Below are positions 36,064-44,605 of a stretch of DNA of 64,000 nucleotides, piece after piece. The stretch's first letter is position 1. Each line of letters opens with the position of its first letter. Made by a program: the position numbers and the translations under genes. The notes beneath the pieces are model-generated. The model searched no databases, had not been told where the DNA came from, and worked only from the letters and a program-made list of their open reading frames with translations. Source of the stretch: Luteolibacter sp. LG18 (lineage in GTDB: Bacteria > Verrucomicrobiota > Verrucomicrobiia > Verrucomicrobiales > Akkermansiaceae); NCBI RefSeq assembly GCF_036322585.1, contig NZ_AP024600.1, forward strand, positions 5,022,001 to 5,086,000, written 5' to 3'.

Positions 36064-36189
36064 GGTCCCTCAGTCGGCGGACTCATCACTCCGGACGCTT
36101 CTTTTCATCGTGCGGCTTGCACCTGCGCCGTACGGAGTGTATGCGTCCGCCCCGGCCTGTTTACTTCCGGCCCCATTTCCCGTTTTCCC

Positions 36190-39100
36190 ATGATCAAGTG
36201 GATCCTCCAGAAAATCGTCGGCAGCAAGAACCAGCGCGAACTGCGCCGGATCCGGCCGACCGTCGGCCGCGTGAATGAAATCGAGGAAGCCCTCCAGCGC
36301 GAGCCGGATGGCAAGCTCCAGGAGATGACGGCCAAGTGGAAGGACTACCTCTCCCGCTACCATCCGCTCGTGATCGCCGCGAAGCCGGAATTGCAGCGCA
36401 TGGACGCGGATGGCCTGCAGGCCCAAGCCGCCCGGATGGAGGCCCGCTTGGCTCCGCTCCGCGAGGACTACACGTCCCTACCGGCAAAGGTGGAAGCCAC
36501 CGTGGAATCGATCGAGGAAGCCAAGGCGGCGTTCCACGAAATCGAGGACACCTTCATGCAGGCCCGCGCGAAGTATCTCGAGCAGATCCTTCCCGAGGCC
36601 TACGCCGTCGTGAAGAACGGCGCGCGTCGCATGAGCGGCCAGAAGATCACCGTGGTCGAGCAGGAGATGACTTGGCAGATGGTGCACTTCGACGTGCAGA
36701 TCGTCGGTGGCGTCGCCCTGCACCGCGGCATGATCGCGGAAATGCAGACCGGTGAAGGCAAGACCCTCACCGCCACCCTGCCGGTTTACCTGAACGCCCT
36801 CACCGGCCTCGGCGTCCACATCGTCACCGTCAACGACTACCTCGCCCGCCGTGACGCGGAGTGGATGGGTGCCCTTTACAAGTATCTCGGCCTGACCGTC
36901 GGCTGCATCCAGAACCAGATGGCTCCGTGGGACCGCCGCGAGGAATACGCGTGCGACATCACCTACGGCACCAACGCCGAGTTCGGTTTCGACTATCTCC
37001 GCGACAACGGCATGGCGTCCACCAAGGACGAGCAGGTGCAGCGCGGCCACTACCTTGCGGTGATCGACGAAGTGGACTCCATCCTGATCGACGAAGCGCG
37101 CACGCCGCTGATCATTTCGGGCCCGTCCTCGCAATCGAGCCACCAGTTCGAGAAATACAAGCCGCTCGTCGAGCAGCTTGTGAAGCGCCAGACGCAGCTT
37201 TGCAACGACCTCGCCGCCGAGGCGAAGAAGTCGCTGGAGGAAGGCGACAAGGAAACCGCCGGCCGCGCCCTCTTCAAGATCAAGCTCGGCCAGCCGCGCA
37301 ACCGCCAGCTCCTGCGCCTGATGGAGGATCCGGACATCCGCCGCCTCCTTGAGAAGACCGAGCTGTCCTTCTATCAGGACGCCCAGAAGAAGGAACTCTT
37401 CGCCGTGAAGGAAGAGCTCTACTTCACCATCGACGAGAAGGGCCACGACTCCGACCTCATGGAAATGGGCCGCGAGTATCTCTCCCCCGGCGATCCGGAT
37501 TCCTTCACCCTGCCCGACCTCGGCACGCTCTTCGCCGACCTGGAGAACGACAAGTCGCTCACCGACGAGCAGAAGATTGTCAAGAAGGAGGAGTATCAGA
37601 TCCGCATGGATTCCCAGGCGGAGAAGATCCACAACATCTCCCAGCTCCTGAAGGCCTACTGCCTCTACGAGCGCGACGTCCAGTACGTGGTCACCGACGG
37701 CAAGGTCTGCATCGTCGATGAAAACACCGGTCGCGAGATGCCGGGCCGCCGCTGGTCGGACGGCCTGCACCAGGCGGTGGAAGCCAAGGAAGGTGTGGCG
37801 ATCGAGAAGGAAACCCAGACCTTCGCCACCATCACGATCCAGAACTACTTCCGCCTCTACGAAAAACTGGCGGGCATGACCGGCACCGCCGAAACCGAGG
37901 CCGCCGAGTTCCACGACATCTACAAGCTCGACGTGCTGCCGATCCCGACCAACCGGCCGAACTGCCGCAAGGACGAGAACGACCAGGTCTTCAAAACCCG
38001 CCGCGAAAAATACAACGCGGTGCTGGCGAAGATCGAGGAAGCCCACACCAAGGGCCAGCCAGTGCTTGTCGGCACGGCCTCGGTGGACGCCTCCGAGACG
38101 GTCTCCCGCATGCTGAAGCGCAGCAAGATCCCGCACACGGTCCTCAACGCGAAGTATCACCAGCAGGAAGCCGAGATCGTGATGCGCGCCGGCCAGAAGG
38201 GCGCCGTCACCGTGTCCACCAACATGGCGGGCCGCGGCACCGACATCAAACTCGGGCCGGGCGTGGCCGAGGTCGGCGGTCTCTTCGTCGTCGCCACCGA
38301 GCGCTACGAATCCCGCCGTGTCGACCGCCAGCTCCGCGGCCGTTGCTCGCGCCAGGGCGACCCGGGCCGCAGCCAGTTCTTCATCTCCTTCGAGGACGAC
38401 CTGATGCGCAACTTCGCCGCCGCCGACCGCATGACGGCGATGATGGAGCGCTTCGGCATGCAGGAGGGCGAGGCCCTCGAGCACTCCTGGCTCAACAAGT
38501 CCGTCGAAACCGCGCAGAAGCGTGTCGAACAGCGCAACTACACCTGGCGCAAGCGGGTGCTGGAGTTCGACGACGTGATGAACAAGCAGCGTGAAGTCGT
38601 CTACGGCTATCGCAACGAAGTCCTCACCACCGAGAGCCCGCGCGATCTGGTCAACGAGATCATCGAGAAGGTGATCCCGTCCAAGGTGAACGAGTACCTC
38701 GCCGACCGCGACGGTGGTTCTCCGGACTACAACGAGTTGCTCCACTGGGTGAACGCCACCCTGCCGATCCGCGTGGACGCCGAGGACCTCGACCTGACCA
38801 CCCACACCGCCGAGGAGATTTCCGACGTGCTGGTGAAGCGGGTCAAGGACACCTACGAGCGCCGCATCGAGAACCTCCCGCCGGAAGTGCTCGACCAGGA
38901 AGAACGCCGCATGGTCCTCGTCGCCATCGACAAGCAGTGGCAGGCCCACCTTTACAACATGGACGCGCTCCGCGAGGGCGTCCAACTCCGCGCGCAGGGC
39001 CAGAAGGACCCGCTCATCGAGTACAAGACCGAGGCCTACGACCTCTTCGTCACGCTGATGGGCAGCATCGACCAGGAAGCGTTGCAGAACCTGTTCCGCT

Positions 39101-39384
39101 CCGCCTCGAACCTCGAAGCCTTCCTCCGCCAGCTCCAGAGCATGCCGCAGGAGCTCCATGGCCCCGAGGAAGCCGGTCCCGCGATCGGCTACGAGAACAT
39201 CGCCTCCACCGGCAGCTCCGCCCACATCGATCCCTCCACGCTCCCGTCCCCGGAAGGCACCCAGCTCAAGCTGAACCTGCCGAAGCGCCGCCCGAGCTTC
39301 GAGATCGAGACCTCCGGCCGCAACGCGCTCTGCCCGTGCGGCTCCGGCAAGAAGTACAAGCAGTGCTGCGGCCGCGAGGCTTGA
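36190..39384 (+). CDS. secA: Preprotein translocase ATPase SecA
   Basis: SecA drives secretory proteins through SecYEG by ATP hydrolysis. The 1064-residue protein has Walker A MQTGEGKTLT (~184-193), DEAD-box VIDEVDSILIDEARTPLI (~290-307), the NBD2 motifs STNMAGRGTDIKLG (~676) and RQLRGRCSRQGDPG (~713), a helical wing/scaffold, and the C-terminal zinc motif CPCGSGKKYKQCC (~1050). It is ~160 residues longer than E. coli SecA (901). Much of the excess lies in the preprotein-binding region (~325-470), as in Bacteroidetes and other PVC SecA proteins. The leader 36064-36189 can form two mutually exclusive pairings. The ATG at 36190 (MIKWILQKIVGSKNQR) fits the family. Confidence 0.95.
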   Translation: MIKWILQKIVGSKNQRELRRIRPTVGRVNEIEEALQREPDGKLQEMTAKWKDYLSRYHPLVIAAKPELQRMDADGLQAQAARMEARLAPLREDYTSLPAKVEATVESIEEAKAAFHEIEDTFMQARAKYLEQILPEAYAVVKNGARRMSGQKITVVEQEMTWQMVHFDVQIVGGVALHRGMIAEMQTGEGKTLTATLPVYLNALTGLGVHIVTVNDYLARRDAEWMGALYKYLGLTVGCIQNQMAPWDRREEYACDITYGTNAEFGFDYLRDNGMASTKDEQVQRGHYLAVIDEVDSILIDEARTPLIISGPSSQSSHQFEKYKPLVEQLVKRQTQLCNDLAAEAKKSLEEGDKETAGRALFKIKLGQPRNRQLLRLMEDPDIRRLLEKTELSFYQDAQKKELFAVKEELYFTIDEKGHDSDLMEMGREYLSPGDPDSFTLPDLGTLFADLENDKSLTDEQKIVKKEEYQIRMDSQAEKIHNISQLLKAYCLYERDVQYVVTDGKVCIVDENTGREMPGRRWSDGLHQAVEAKEGVAIEKETQTFATITIQNYFRLYEKLAGMTGTAETEAAEFHDIYKLDVLPIPTNRPNCRKDENDQVFKTRREKYNAVLAKIEEAHTKGQPVLVGTASVDASETVSRMLKRSKIPHTVLNAKYHQQEAEIVMRAGQKGAVTVSTNMAGRGTDIKLGPGVAEVGGLFVVATERYESRRVDRQLRGRCSRQGDPGRSQFFISFEDDLMRNFAAADRMTAMMERFGMQEGEALEHSWLNKSVETAQKRVEQRNYTWRKRVLEFDDVMNKQREVVYGYRNEVLTTESPRDLVNEIIEKVIPSKVNEYLADRDGGSPDYNELLHWVNATLPIRVDAEDLDLTTHTAEEISDVLVKRVKDTYERRIENLPPEVLDQEERRMVLVAIDKQWQAHLYNMDALREGVQLRAQGQKDPLIEYKTEAYDLFVTLMGSIDQEALQNLFRSASNLEAFLRQLQSMPQELHGPEEAGPAIGYENIASTGSSAHIDPSTLPSPEGTQLKLNLPKRRPSFEIETSGRNALCPCGSGKKYKQCCGREA

Positions 39385-39389
39385 AGAAG

Positions 39390-39477
39390 TTTTCGGTTTT
39401 CAGTTTCAAATTTTCAGGAAGAATCCTTGGTGCGGGCTCGTTCCCTGATTCTTGCTGAACACTGAAAACTGAAAACC
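39390..39477. repeat. Dispersed element, subfamily A copy 2
   Basis: The left arm (39390-39417) has TTTTC(A/G)G-type units. The right arm (39453-39477) has CTGAACACTGAAAACTGAAA. The core contains GGTGCGGGCTCGTTCC. It begins 6 bp after the secA stop and has the same arm units as 22443-22537. Confidence 0.75.
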
Positions 39478-39490
39478 AGCAAACTCCTCT

Positions 39491-39895
39491 CTGAAGAAGG
39501 TCCTCCAGTTCGCGATCGCGTTGCTCGCCAGCATCCATCTGGCGGGAGGACCTTACGCTTTGGTCCAGGTCTGCGCCTGGGCCAACATGCTGGTTTCCTA
39601 CTCCCAGCAGGACGGCCTGGCGAAGGCGGCGGTGGACACCTTCAGCGGCGAGAAGCCGTGCGAGATGTGCTGCAAGATCGCCCACGCGAAACAGGACGAC
39701 GCCAAGAAGCAGGGACCGGGCTCGCCTGAGGTCCCCTTCGGGGCCAAACTCCGGCACGAGCTGCTGCCGACGGACAACGTCGGTTTGAAACCGCTTTCCG
39801 CCACCGAGATCATGGTGGCGATTCCCCTGCCCCCCGCCCTGATCGCGGGGATCGGCCACGCCGCTCCGCCCTCACCGCCGCCACAGGTGGCGTGA
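39491..39895 (+). CDS. Small secreted protein with CxxCC motif, unknown
   Basis: The open frame is preceded by no in-frame ATG. Reading from CTG 39491 gives a normal signal peptide (KKVLQFAIALLASIHLAGG), while TTG 39521 would start inside it. CTG initiation is therefore proposed but unusual. The mature ~110 residues contain EKPCEMCCKIAHAK, a possible metal-binding cluster, and a Pro-rich C-terminus. No family is recognised. It precedes a TonB receptor and a PepSY protein, so a role around metal uptake is possible (inference). Confidence 0.55.
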   Translation: MKKVLQFAIALLASIHLAGGPYALVQVCAWANMLVSYSQQDGLAKAAVDTFSGEKPCEMCCKIAHAKQDDAKKQGPGSPEVPFGAKLRHELLPTDNVGLKPLSATEIMVAIPLPPALIAGIGHAAPPSPPPQVA

Positions 39896-39934
39896 GCCAA
39901 GGTCGGGAGAACCGCGCCCACACTGATCAAGGAG

Positions 39935-40136
39935 TGGCTGCTTTGAAGCAGCCATGTCACGAACGATAGCCATTCGCCGCAACGCCGGCTGGGTATCCGA
40001 CAAGTATCCATGCCGAGGCTCTAACAGCCTCCTCGCAGGACATCCTCCCGATCCCACGGCAGCTTCGGTTGTCCCTGAAGACGACGCGCGTTCCACGAAC
40101 GACCGTCCTCCGTCCGGCCACCTCGGCGAGGTGGCC
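39935..40136 (+). promoter_or_regulatory. Structured leader of the TonB receptor gene
   Basis: The ~307-bp gap before the receptor holds three hairpins: TGGCTGCTT/AAGCAGCCA (39935-39954), GAGGCT/AGCCTC (40015-40031) and the perfect 8-bp GGCCACCT/AGGTGGCC (40116-40136). No known riboswitch core, such as a cobalamin box, was recognised. Some of these could be unrelated repeat palindromes. Confidence 0.4.
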
Positions 40137-40202
40137 CACCCTTCGACCCTCCCGCCGCGTACCCGCGGCCCCGCATTCGCACACACAACCTTTCCCACTT
40201 TC

Positions 40203-42260
40203 GTGAAATCCACCCGTTTCCTCGCCGCCTCGCTGTGCGGCATCGCCTCCACCGTTTCCGCTGAAACCGCCTCCGATTCGACCCGCAAAGCCCTGCCGGA
40301 CATGGTCGTCTCAGCGGCCAAGGAGAAATCCCTTACGTCCCCTTCCGCCCAAGCCAGCCGCGAGGAACTCGCGAAGACCCCGGGCGGCACCGAGGTGGTC
40401 GAGGCCGACCGCTACCTGCGCGGGCGCTCCTCCACCCTGGCGGATACCTTCGCACTCTCGCCCGGCGTGTTCGCGCAATCGCGCTTCGGCTCGGACGAGG
40501 CCCGCATCTCGATCCGCGGCTCCGGCCTGCAACGCACCTTCCACGGCCGCGGCATCCGCGTGATGCAGGACGGCCTGCCGCTGAACCTCGCCGATGGCAG
40601 CTTCGACATGCAGGCCATCGAACCGACCGCCGCTTCCTACATCGACGTCTGGCGCGGTGCGAACGCGCTCGACCAAGGCTCGTCCACCCTCGGCGGTGCG
40701 ATCGACTACGTTTCCCGCACCGGGTTGAACTCGCCGGGCGGCGACGTCCGACTGGAAGCCGGTTCCTACGGTTACCTGCGCGCGGGCATCGCGGGCGGTT
40801 TCACCGCGGGTTCGGCGGACCTCTACGCCTCCTTCACCCACCAGGAGCAGAACGGTTTCCGCAACCACGCCGAGCAGGAGAACGAACGCCTGTTTTCCAA
40901 CATCGGCTGGCGCTTCAACGACGACGTCGAGACGCGCTTCTACATCACCGCGGTGAACACGAACTCGGAGCTGCCGGGCAGTCTGTTCAAGTCCGGGCTG
41001 AACCTTGATCCGCGCCAAGCCGCTCCCGCCAACCTCACCCTGGACCAGCATCGCAATTTCGAGCTGCTGCGGCTGGCAAACAAGACCACCGTGCGGGATG
41101 GCGACACCACCTGGGAGTTCACCGCGGGCGCGAGCCACAAGGACCTCGACCACCCGATCTCGCAGGTGATCGACCAGAACACGAACGACTTCTTCGGAGG
41201 CGTCACCGGCACGAATGAATCCGAGGTCCACGGCCACGCGAACCGGCTGCGCGGCGGCGTGACCTTTTCCTACGGCACGATCGACGCCGCCACCTACGCC
41301 AGCGTCTTCGGACACCGCGGCGCGCTGCTCGCCCACGCCGACCAGACGGCCACCAACGTGGAAGGCTTCCTGGAAGACCAGTTCACCGTCACTCCCGGTT
41401 TCACCCTCATCGCGGGTGCCAGCGCCGCCTACAACCGCCGCGAGAACGACCTGACCTTCGGCACCGGCCGCGACTACGCGAACGATTACTCGAACGTCTC
41501 GCCGAAGGCCGGTTTCCGCTGGGACGCCAGCCAGGAAGTCCAGGTGTATGGCAACGTGTCCGGCAGCTACGAGCCGCCGTCGTTCAGCGAATCGATCGCC
41601 TCGACGCTGACCAACAAGGCTCAGACCGCCGTGACTTATGAACTCGGAACCCGCGGCCACCACGGACCGGTGCGCTGGGACGTCTCTCTGTATCACGCGG
41701 ACATCGACAACGAGCTGCTCTCGATCGACCACGACAACAATCCCGGCACCCCCGCGATCACCGTGAACGCGGACCGCACCCAGCACTCCGGCATCGAGGC
41801 CGGATTCGAGGGCGACCTGCTCGGCACCTCATGGGACGCACAGCCGGACAACCGTCTCGTCGTCCGCTCGGCGTGGACCTACGGCGACTTCCGTTTCGAC
41901 AACGACAGCCGCTACGGCAACAACAAGCTCGCGGGCCAGCCGCCGCACCTCATCCGCGGCGAGCTGACCTGGGAAAACTCCTGCGGCTACTACGCGGGTC
42001 CCACCTTCGAATGGGTGCCGGTGAAGGCCTTCATCGACCAGCGGAACACCTTCGCCGCCGATCCGTATGCGATCTGCGGCTTCAAGTTCGGCCGCAGGCA
42101 GGAGAAAGGCCTGTCGTGGTTCATCGAGGCCCGCAATCTCACCGACGAGAAATACGCGGCCACCACCGGCGTGATCGAGAACGCCAACTACGCCGACCAG
42201 CGCCAGTTCCTGCCCGGCGACGGACGCAGCCTCTTCGGCGGCGTGGAGTGGAAATGGTAA
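40203..42260 (+). CDS. TonB-dependent outer-membrane receptor
   Basis: GTG 40203 gives a signal peptide (KSTRFLAASLCGIASTVSA). The frame open further upstream is not translated, by this reading. The 685-residue protein has a plug domain (~35-165) with VVEADRYLRGRSSTLADTFA and SIRGSGLQRTFHGRGIRVMQ, then a 22-strand-type barrel with many aromatic turn residues. It ends in GGVEWKW, with the C-terminal aromatic residue expected by the BAM machinery. It imports an iron, copper or siderophore-like ligand in a TonB-driven manner (family knowledge; ligand unknown). It is followed 13 bp later by a PepSY protein. Confidence 0.9.
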   Translation: MKSTRFLAASLCGIASTVSAETASDSTRKALPDMVVSAAKEKSLTSPSAQASREELAKTPGGTEVVEADRYLRGRSSTLADTFALSPGVFAQSRFGSDEARISIRGSGLQRTFHGRGIRVMQDGLPLNLADGSFDMQAIEPTAASYIDVWRGANALDQGSSTLGGAIDYVSRTGLNSPGGDVRLEAGSYGYLRAGIAGGFTAGSADLYASFTHQEQNGFRNHAEQENERLFSNIGWRFNDDVETRFYITAVNTNSELPGSLFKSGLNLDPRQAAPANLTLDQHRNFELLRLANKTTVRDGDTTWEFTAGASHKDLDHPISQVIDQNTNDFFGGVTGTNESEVHGHANRLRGGVTFSYGTIDAATYASVFGHRGALLAHADQTATNVEGFLEDQFTVTPGFTLIAGASAAYNRRENDLTFGTGRDYANDYSNVSPKAGFRWDASQEVQVYGNVSGSYEPPSFSESIASTLTNKAQTAVTYELGTRGHHGPVRWDVSLYHADIDNELLSIDHDNNPGTPAITVNADRTQHSGIEAGFEGDLLGTSWDAQPDNRLVVRSAWTYGDFRFDNDSRYGNNKLAGQPPHLIRGELTWENSCGYYAGPTFEWVPVKAFIDQRNTFAADPYAICGFKFGRRQEKGLSWFIEARNLTDEKYAATTGVIENANYADQRQFLPGDGRSLFGGVEWKW

Positions 42261-42273
42261 ACCGATTCCTCCC

Positions 42274-42981
42274 ATGAGCCGCAACTGGATCCGCAAGGCC
42301 CACCGTTGGCTGGGCCTTGCCTTCAGCCTCACCGCGATGATGTCCGCCGGCAGTGGCGTGCTTCACACGGTAATGACCCGGACCCAGGCTCCCCCGCCTT
42401 CCGCCCGTCCTTCGGGTGGTGGGCTGGATGCCGGAGCGGTCCGCATTTCCATCGCCGAAGCCGTGGCGAAGCTACCCTCCGAGCGCAAGCCGGTGGCGGT
42501 CAACGTCCGCATGATCGGCGGTGAACCGTGGTATCAGGTCTTCACCGGGCCTGGCGTGCCCGCCTATGTCAGCGCGGTGGACGGACATGTCGATCCGGCA
42601 CAGGACGAGCGTTACGCAGGTGAAATCGCCGCCGGTTTCCTAGGAGGAAAGGACGTGAAGAAGACGGACTACCTGACCGCCTTCAACAACGAATACATCA
42701 ACATCTTCCGTATCCTGCCTGTGCACCGGTTCGATGCGGAGGACGGACGGGGCACGCGCGTCTACGTTTCCACGACCACCGGCAGCGTGACCCGCCACAC
42801 CGACGACCAGCGCCAGTTCGAAGCCAGCGCCTTCACGAACTTCCACAAGCTCGGGTTTATCCCGAACAAGGACGTGCGGGATTGGGTGCAGGTGATCACC
42901 ACGGGCGGCCTTTTCCTGTTGTCCGTGTTCGGAGTGGTGTTGTTCTTCGTGACCCGGCCGCGGAGGAAGGGCTCGATGTAG
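42274..42981 (+). CDS. PepSY-associated membrane protein
   Basis: The 235-residue protein has an N-terminal RKAHRWLGLAFSLTAMMSAG membrane segment (~6-25), as in PepSY_TM proteins, a periplasmic PepSY-like domain (~60-190; ISIAEAVAKLP, WYQVFTGP, VSAVDGHVDP) and a C-terminal membrane segment (ITTGGLFLLSVFGVVLFFV). Such proteins accompany TonB receptors and reduce or hand over iron chelates (family knowledge). Its TAG stop (42979-42981) is part of the GTAG of a REP element. Confidence 0.85.
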   Translation: MSRNWIRKAHRWLGLAFSLTAMMSAGSGVLHTVMTRTQAPPPSARPSGGGLDAGAVRISIAEAVAKLPSERKPVAVNVRMIGGEPWYQVFTGPGVPAYVSAVDGHVDPAQDERYAGEIAAGFLGGKDVKKTDYLTAFNNEYINIFRILPVHRFDAEDGRGTRVYVSTTTGSVTRHTDDQRQFEASAFTNFHKLGFIPNKDVRDWVQVITTGGLFLLSVFGVVLFFVTRPRRKGSM

Positions 42982-43029
42982 TCGAAAGCTCCGCTTTCGA
43001 ATCGTCCCCGCCAGCTCCAGTTGGCGGGG
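42978..43029 (+). repeat. REP unit containing a stop codon, with a second hairpin
   Basis: GTAG (42978-42981) is followed by the perfect 7-bp stem TCGAAAG/CTTTCGA (42982-43000) and then by a second 8-bp stem CCCCGCCA/TGGCGGGG (43006-43029). The first ~85 bp match the copy at 51353 closely, but the inverse partner unit is absent here. Confidence 0.75.
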
Positions 43030-43105
43030 GCTCATCGGCCAAACGAGCCCGATCTCCCAAAAAACTCATCGCGCTCCGCCGCCCCTACACCGAGACTGCG
43101 CGGTG

Positions 43106-44215
43106 ATGAATCCTCCGCGTTTCCTCTCCCGGTGTGTTGCCGTTGCGGGCGCCTTCTGCCTGCCCGCCCTCCACGCGGAGGAAAAGCTCATCGAAGTCGC
43201 CTCGTTCGGCGATCACCAGCCCATCGGCATGGCGGTTTCCGGGGAGCCGAACCGCGTCTTCGTTTCCTTCCCCCATCGGGAGCCCTTCGCCAACGCGCTG
43301 CTGGAAATCACCGATGGCAAACAGGCCCCCTTTCCCAATGCAGAATGGAATGTCTCCAATCCCACCGACGAGGCACATCACTTCATCAACGCCCAGGACC
43401 TCTTCGCCGATGACCGCCACAACCTGTGGCTGCTGGATTCCGCGCCCTCCAGCGGGGCATCGATCTTGAACAAGGACGGCACCTCCACCCGGGCCACCGG
43501 GCGCTTCAAGGTCGTGAAGATCGACCTGACCCGCAACGAAGTCGCTGAGATCTACCCCTTCGACGATCTGCCGAAGGACAAAAGCGCCCTCAACGACCTG
43601 TGCATCGATCACACCCACGGCCTCGCCTACCTGTCCGATCCGGGCTTGAAGGCGATCGTCGTGCTCGATCTCAAGACGAAGCAATCGCGCGTCGTCCTGC
43701 GGGATGATCCGGCGATGCTCGCCACCCCGGGCTTCAAGCTGACGATCGACGGAAAGGAGGTGGTGGACGGCTCCGGCAGGCCGTTCGTTTCGAACGTCAA
43801 CGGCATCGCGCTCACTCACGACGACCGCTGGTTCTACTTCCGCGCCATCAACCAGACGTGGCTGCGCCAGATCGAAACCCGCTGGCTGGCCGACGCCTCG
43901 CTCAGCGACCAGGAGCTCTCCGCTAAAATCGAGAAGGTCGCCGAAACCGGTGTCTGCCACGGCATGGTCGCAGACAAGAAGGGAAACATCTACGTCACCG
44001 ACTCCCAGGCCAAGGCCATCCGCTACGTCACACCGGAGGGAAAGGTCGAAACGCTGGTTCACGATGAACGCCTGATCTGGCCGGATTCCCTAGGCATCGG
44101 TTCGGACGGTTACCTGTATCTCACCGCCTCCCAGATCTGCCGCGATGCGAAATTCAACGGCGGCAAACCCGCCTACTCGCTACCCTTCCGCGCCTACAAG
44201 GTGAAGCTGCCCTGA
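43106..44215 (+). CDS. Major-royal-jelly/Yellow-like secreted beta-propeller protein
   Basis: The 369-residue protein has a signal peptide ending near ALHAEE and a six-bladed propeller layout seen in bacterial MRJP/Yellow-related proteins: GMAVSGEPNRVFVSFPH, NLWLLDSAPS, NDLCIDHTHGLAYLSDPG, NVNGIALTHDDRWFYFRAI and GNIYVTDSQAKAIRYVTPEG. Insect relatives bind small molecules and some act on dopachrome; the bacterial role is unknown. ATG at 43106 is preferred over the GTG just before it. It converges with the GGCT gene, with only 5 bp between the stops. Confidence 0.75.
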   Translation: MNPPRFLSRCVAVAGAFCLPALHAEEKLIEVASFGDHQPIGMAVSGEPNRVFVSFPHREPFANALLEITDGKQAPFPNAEWNVSNPTDEAHHFINAQDLFADDRHNLWLLDSAPSSGASILNKDGTSTRATGRFKVVKIDLTRNEVAEIYPFDDLPKDKSALNDLCIDHTHGLAYLSDPGLKAIVVLDLKTKQSRVVLRDDPAMLATPGFKLTIDGKEVVDGSGRPFVSNVNGIALTHDDRWFYFRAINQTWLRQIETRWLADASLSDQELSAKIEKVAETGVCHGMVADKKGNIYVTDSQAKAIRYVTPEGKVETLVHDERLIWPDSLGIGSDGYLYLTASQICRDAKFNGGKPAYSLPFRAYKVKLP

Positions 44216-44220
44216 ATCCG

Positions 44221-44592
44221 CTACGGCAGAACGGCCTCCAGCCAATCGCCGCCCGGAATGCGCCGGGATTCATCGACCTCCAGACACCATTCCCAGATCA
44301 GGACCCGCGCGGAGCTACCATCGGTGAGAAGCGCTTCGGTTTCCACCCGCCGGTATTCACTGCCCTCGTAGTCATCGAGAGCAGCGAGGCGGGAATCATC
44401 CACCTCGTAGATCTCCCCGGAAACTAGCCCCGCTTCTGGATCAAGGACCACGCCCGGATACCAATCGATCCGGTAAAGGCGGCCGGACACCGTGGCTGGA
44501 GCGATGAAGGTCGCCCCGGCCATCCGGTGGTGGTTCGAGCCGCCGGTGCGGAGGGTGCCGTAAACGAAAACGCGGTGACGGGATTCGCTCAC
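44221..44592 (-). CDS. Gamma-glutamylcyclotransferase (AIG2-like) family protein
   Basis: The 123-residue protein has the family N-terminus RHRVFVYGTLRTGGSNHHRM (YGTLR substrate loop), GEIYEVDDSRLAALDDYEG (with the catalytic-type Glu in DDYEG) and EYRRVETEALL. Members remove gamma-glutamyl groups as 5-oxoproline or act on gamma-glutamylamines. The exact substrate cannot be set. It lies 13 bp downstream of obgE on the same strand, so it is probably cotranscribed. Confidence 0.85.
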   Translation of the reverse strand: MSESRHRVFVYGTLRTGGSNHHRMAGATFIAPATVSGRLYRIDWYPGVVLDPEAGLVSGEIYEVDDSRLAALDDYEGSEYRRVETEALLTDGSSARVLIWEWCLEVDESRRIPGGDWLEAVLP

Positions 44593-44605
44593 GGCACGCC
44601 CGAGC

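Noticed and set aside
36478..39225. Very long open frame antisense to secA
   Set aside because: It is an Ala/Gly/Arg/Val-rich mirror of secA codons in GC-rich DNA, with no recognisable domain. Similar long antisense frames face gltB (59830-62154), mfd (48016-50574), the GloVer gene (11291-13597) and the metalloprotease (25450-27762).
39954..40202. Upstream extension of the TonB receptor frame to ATG 39954
   Set aside because: The added residues are low in hydrophobic content and cover the hairpin-rich leader. GTG 40203 gives a normal signal peptide.
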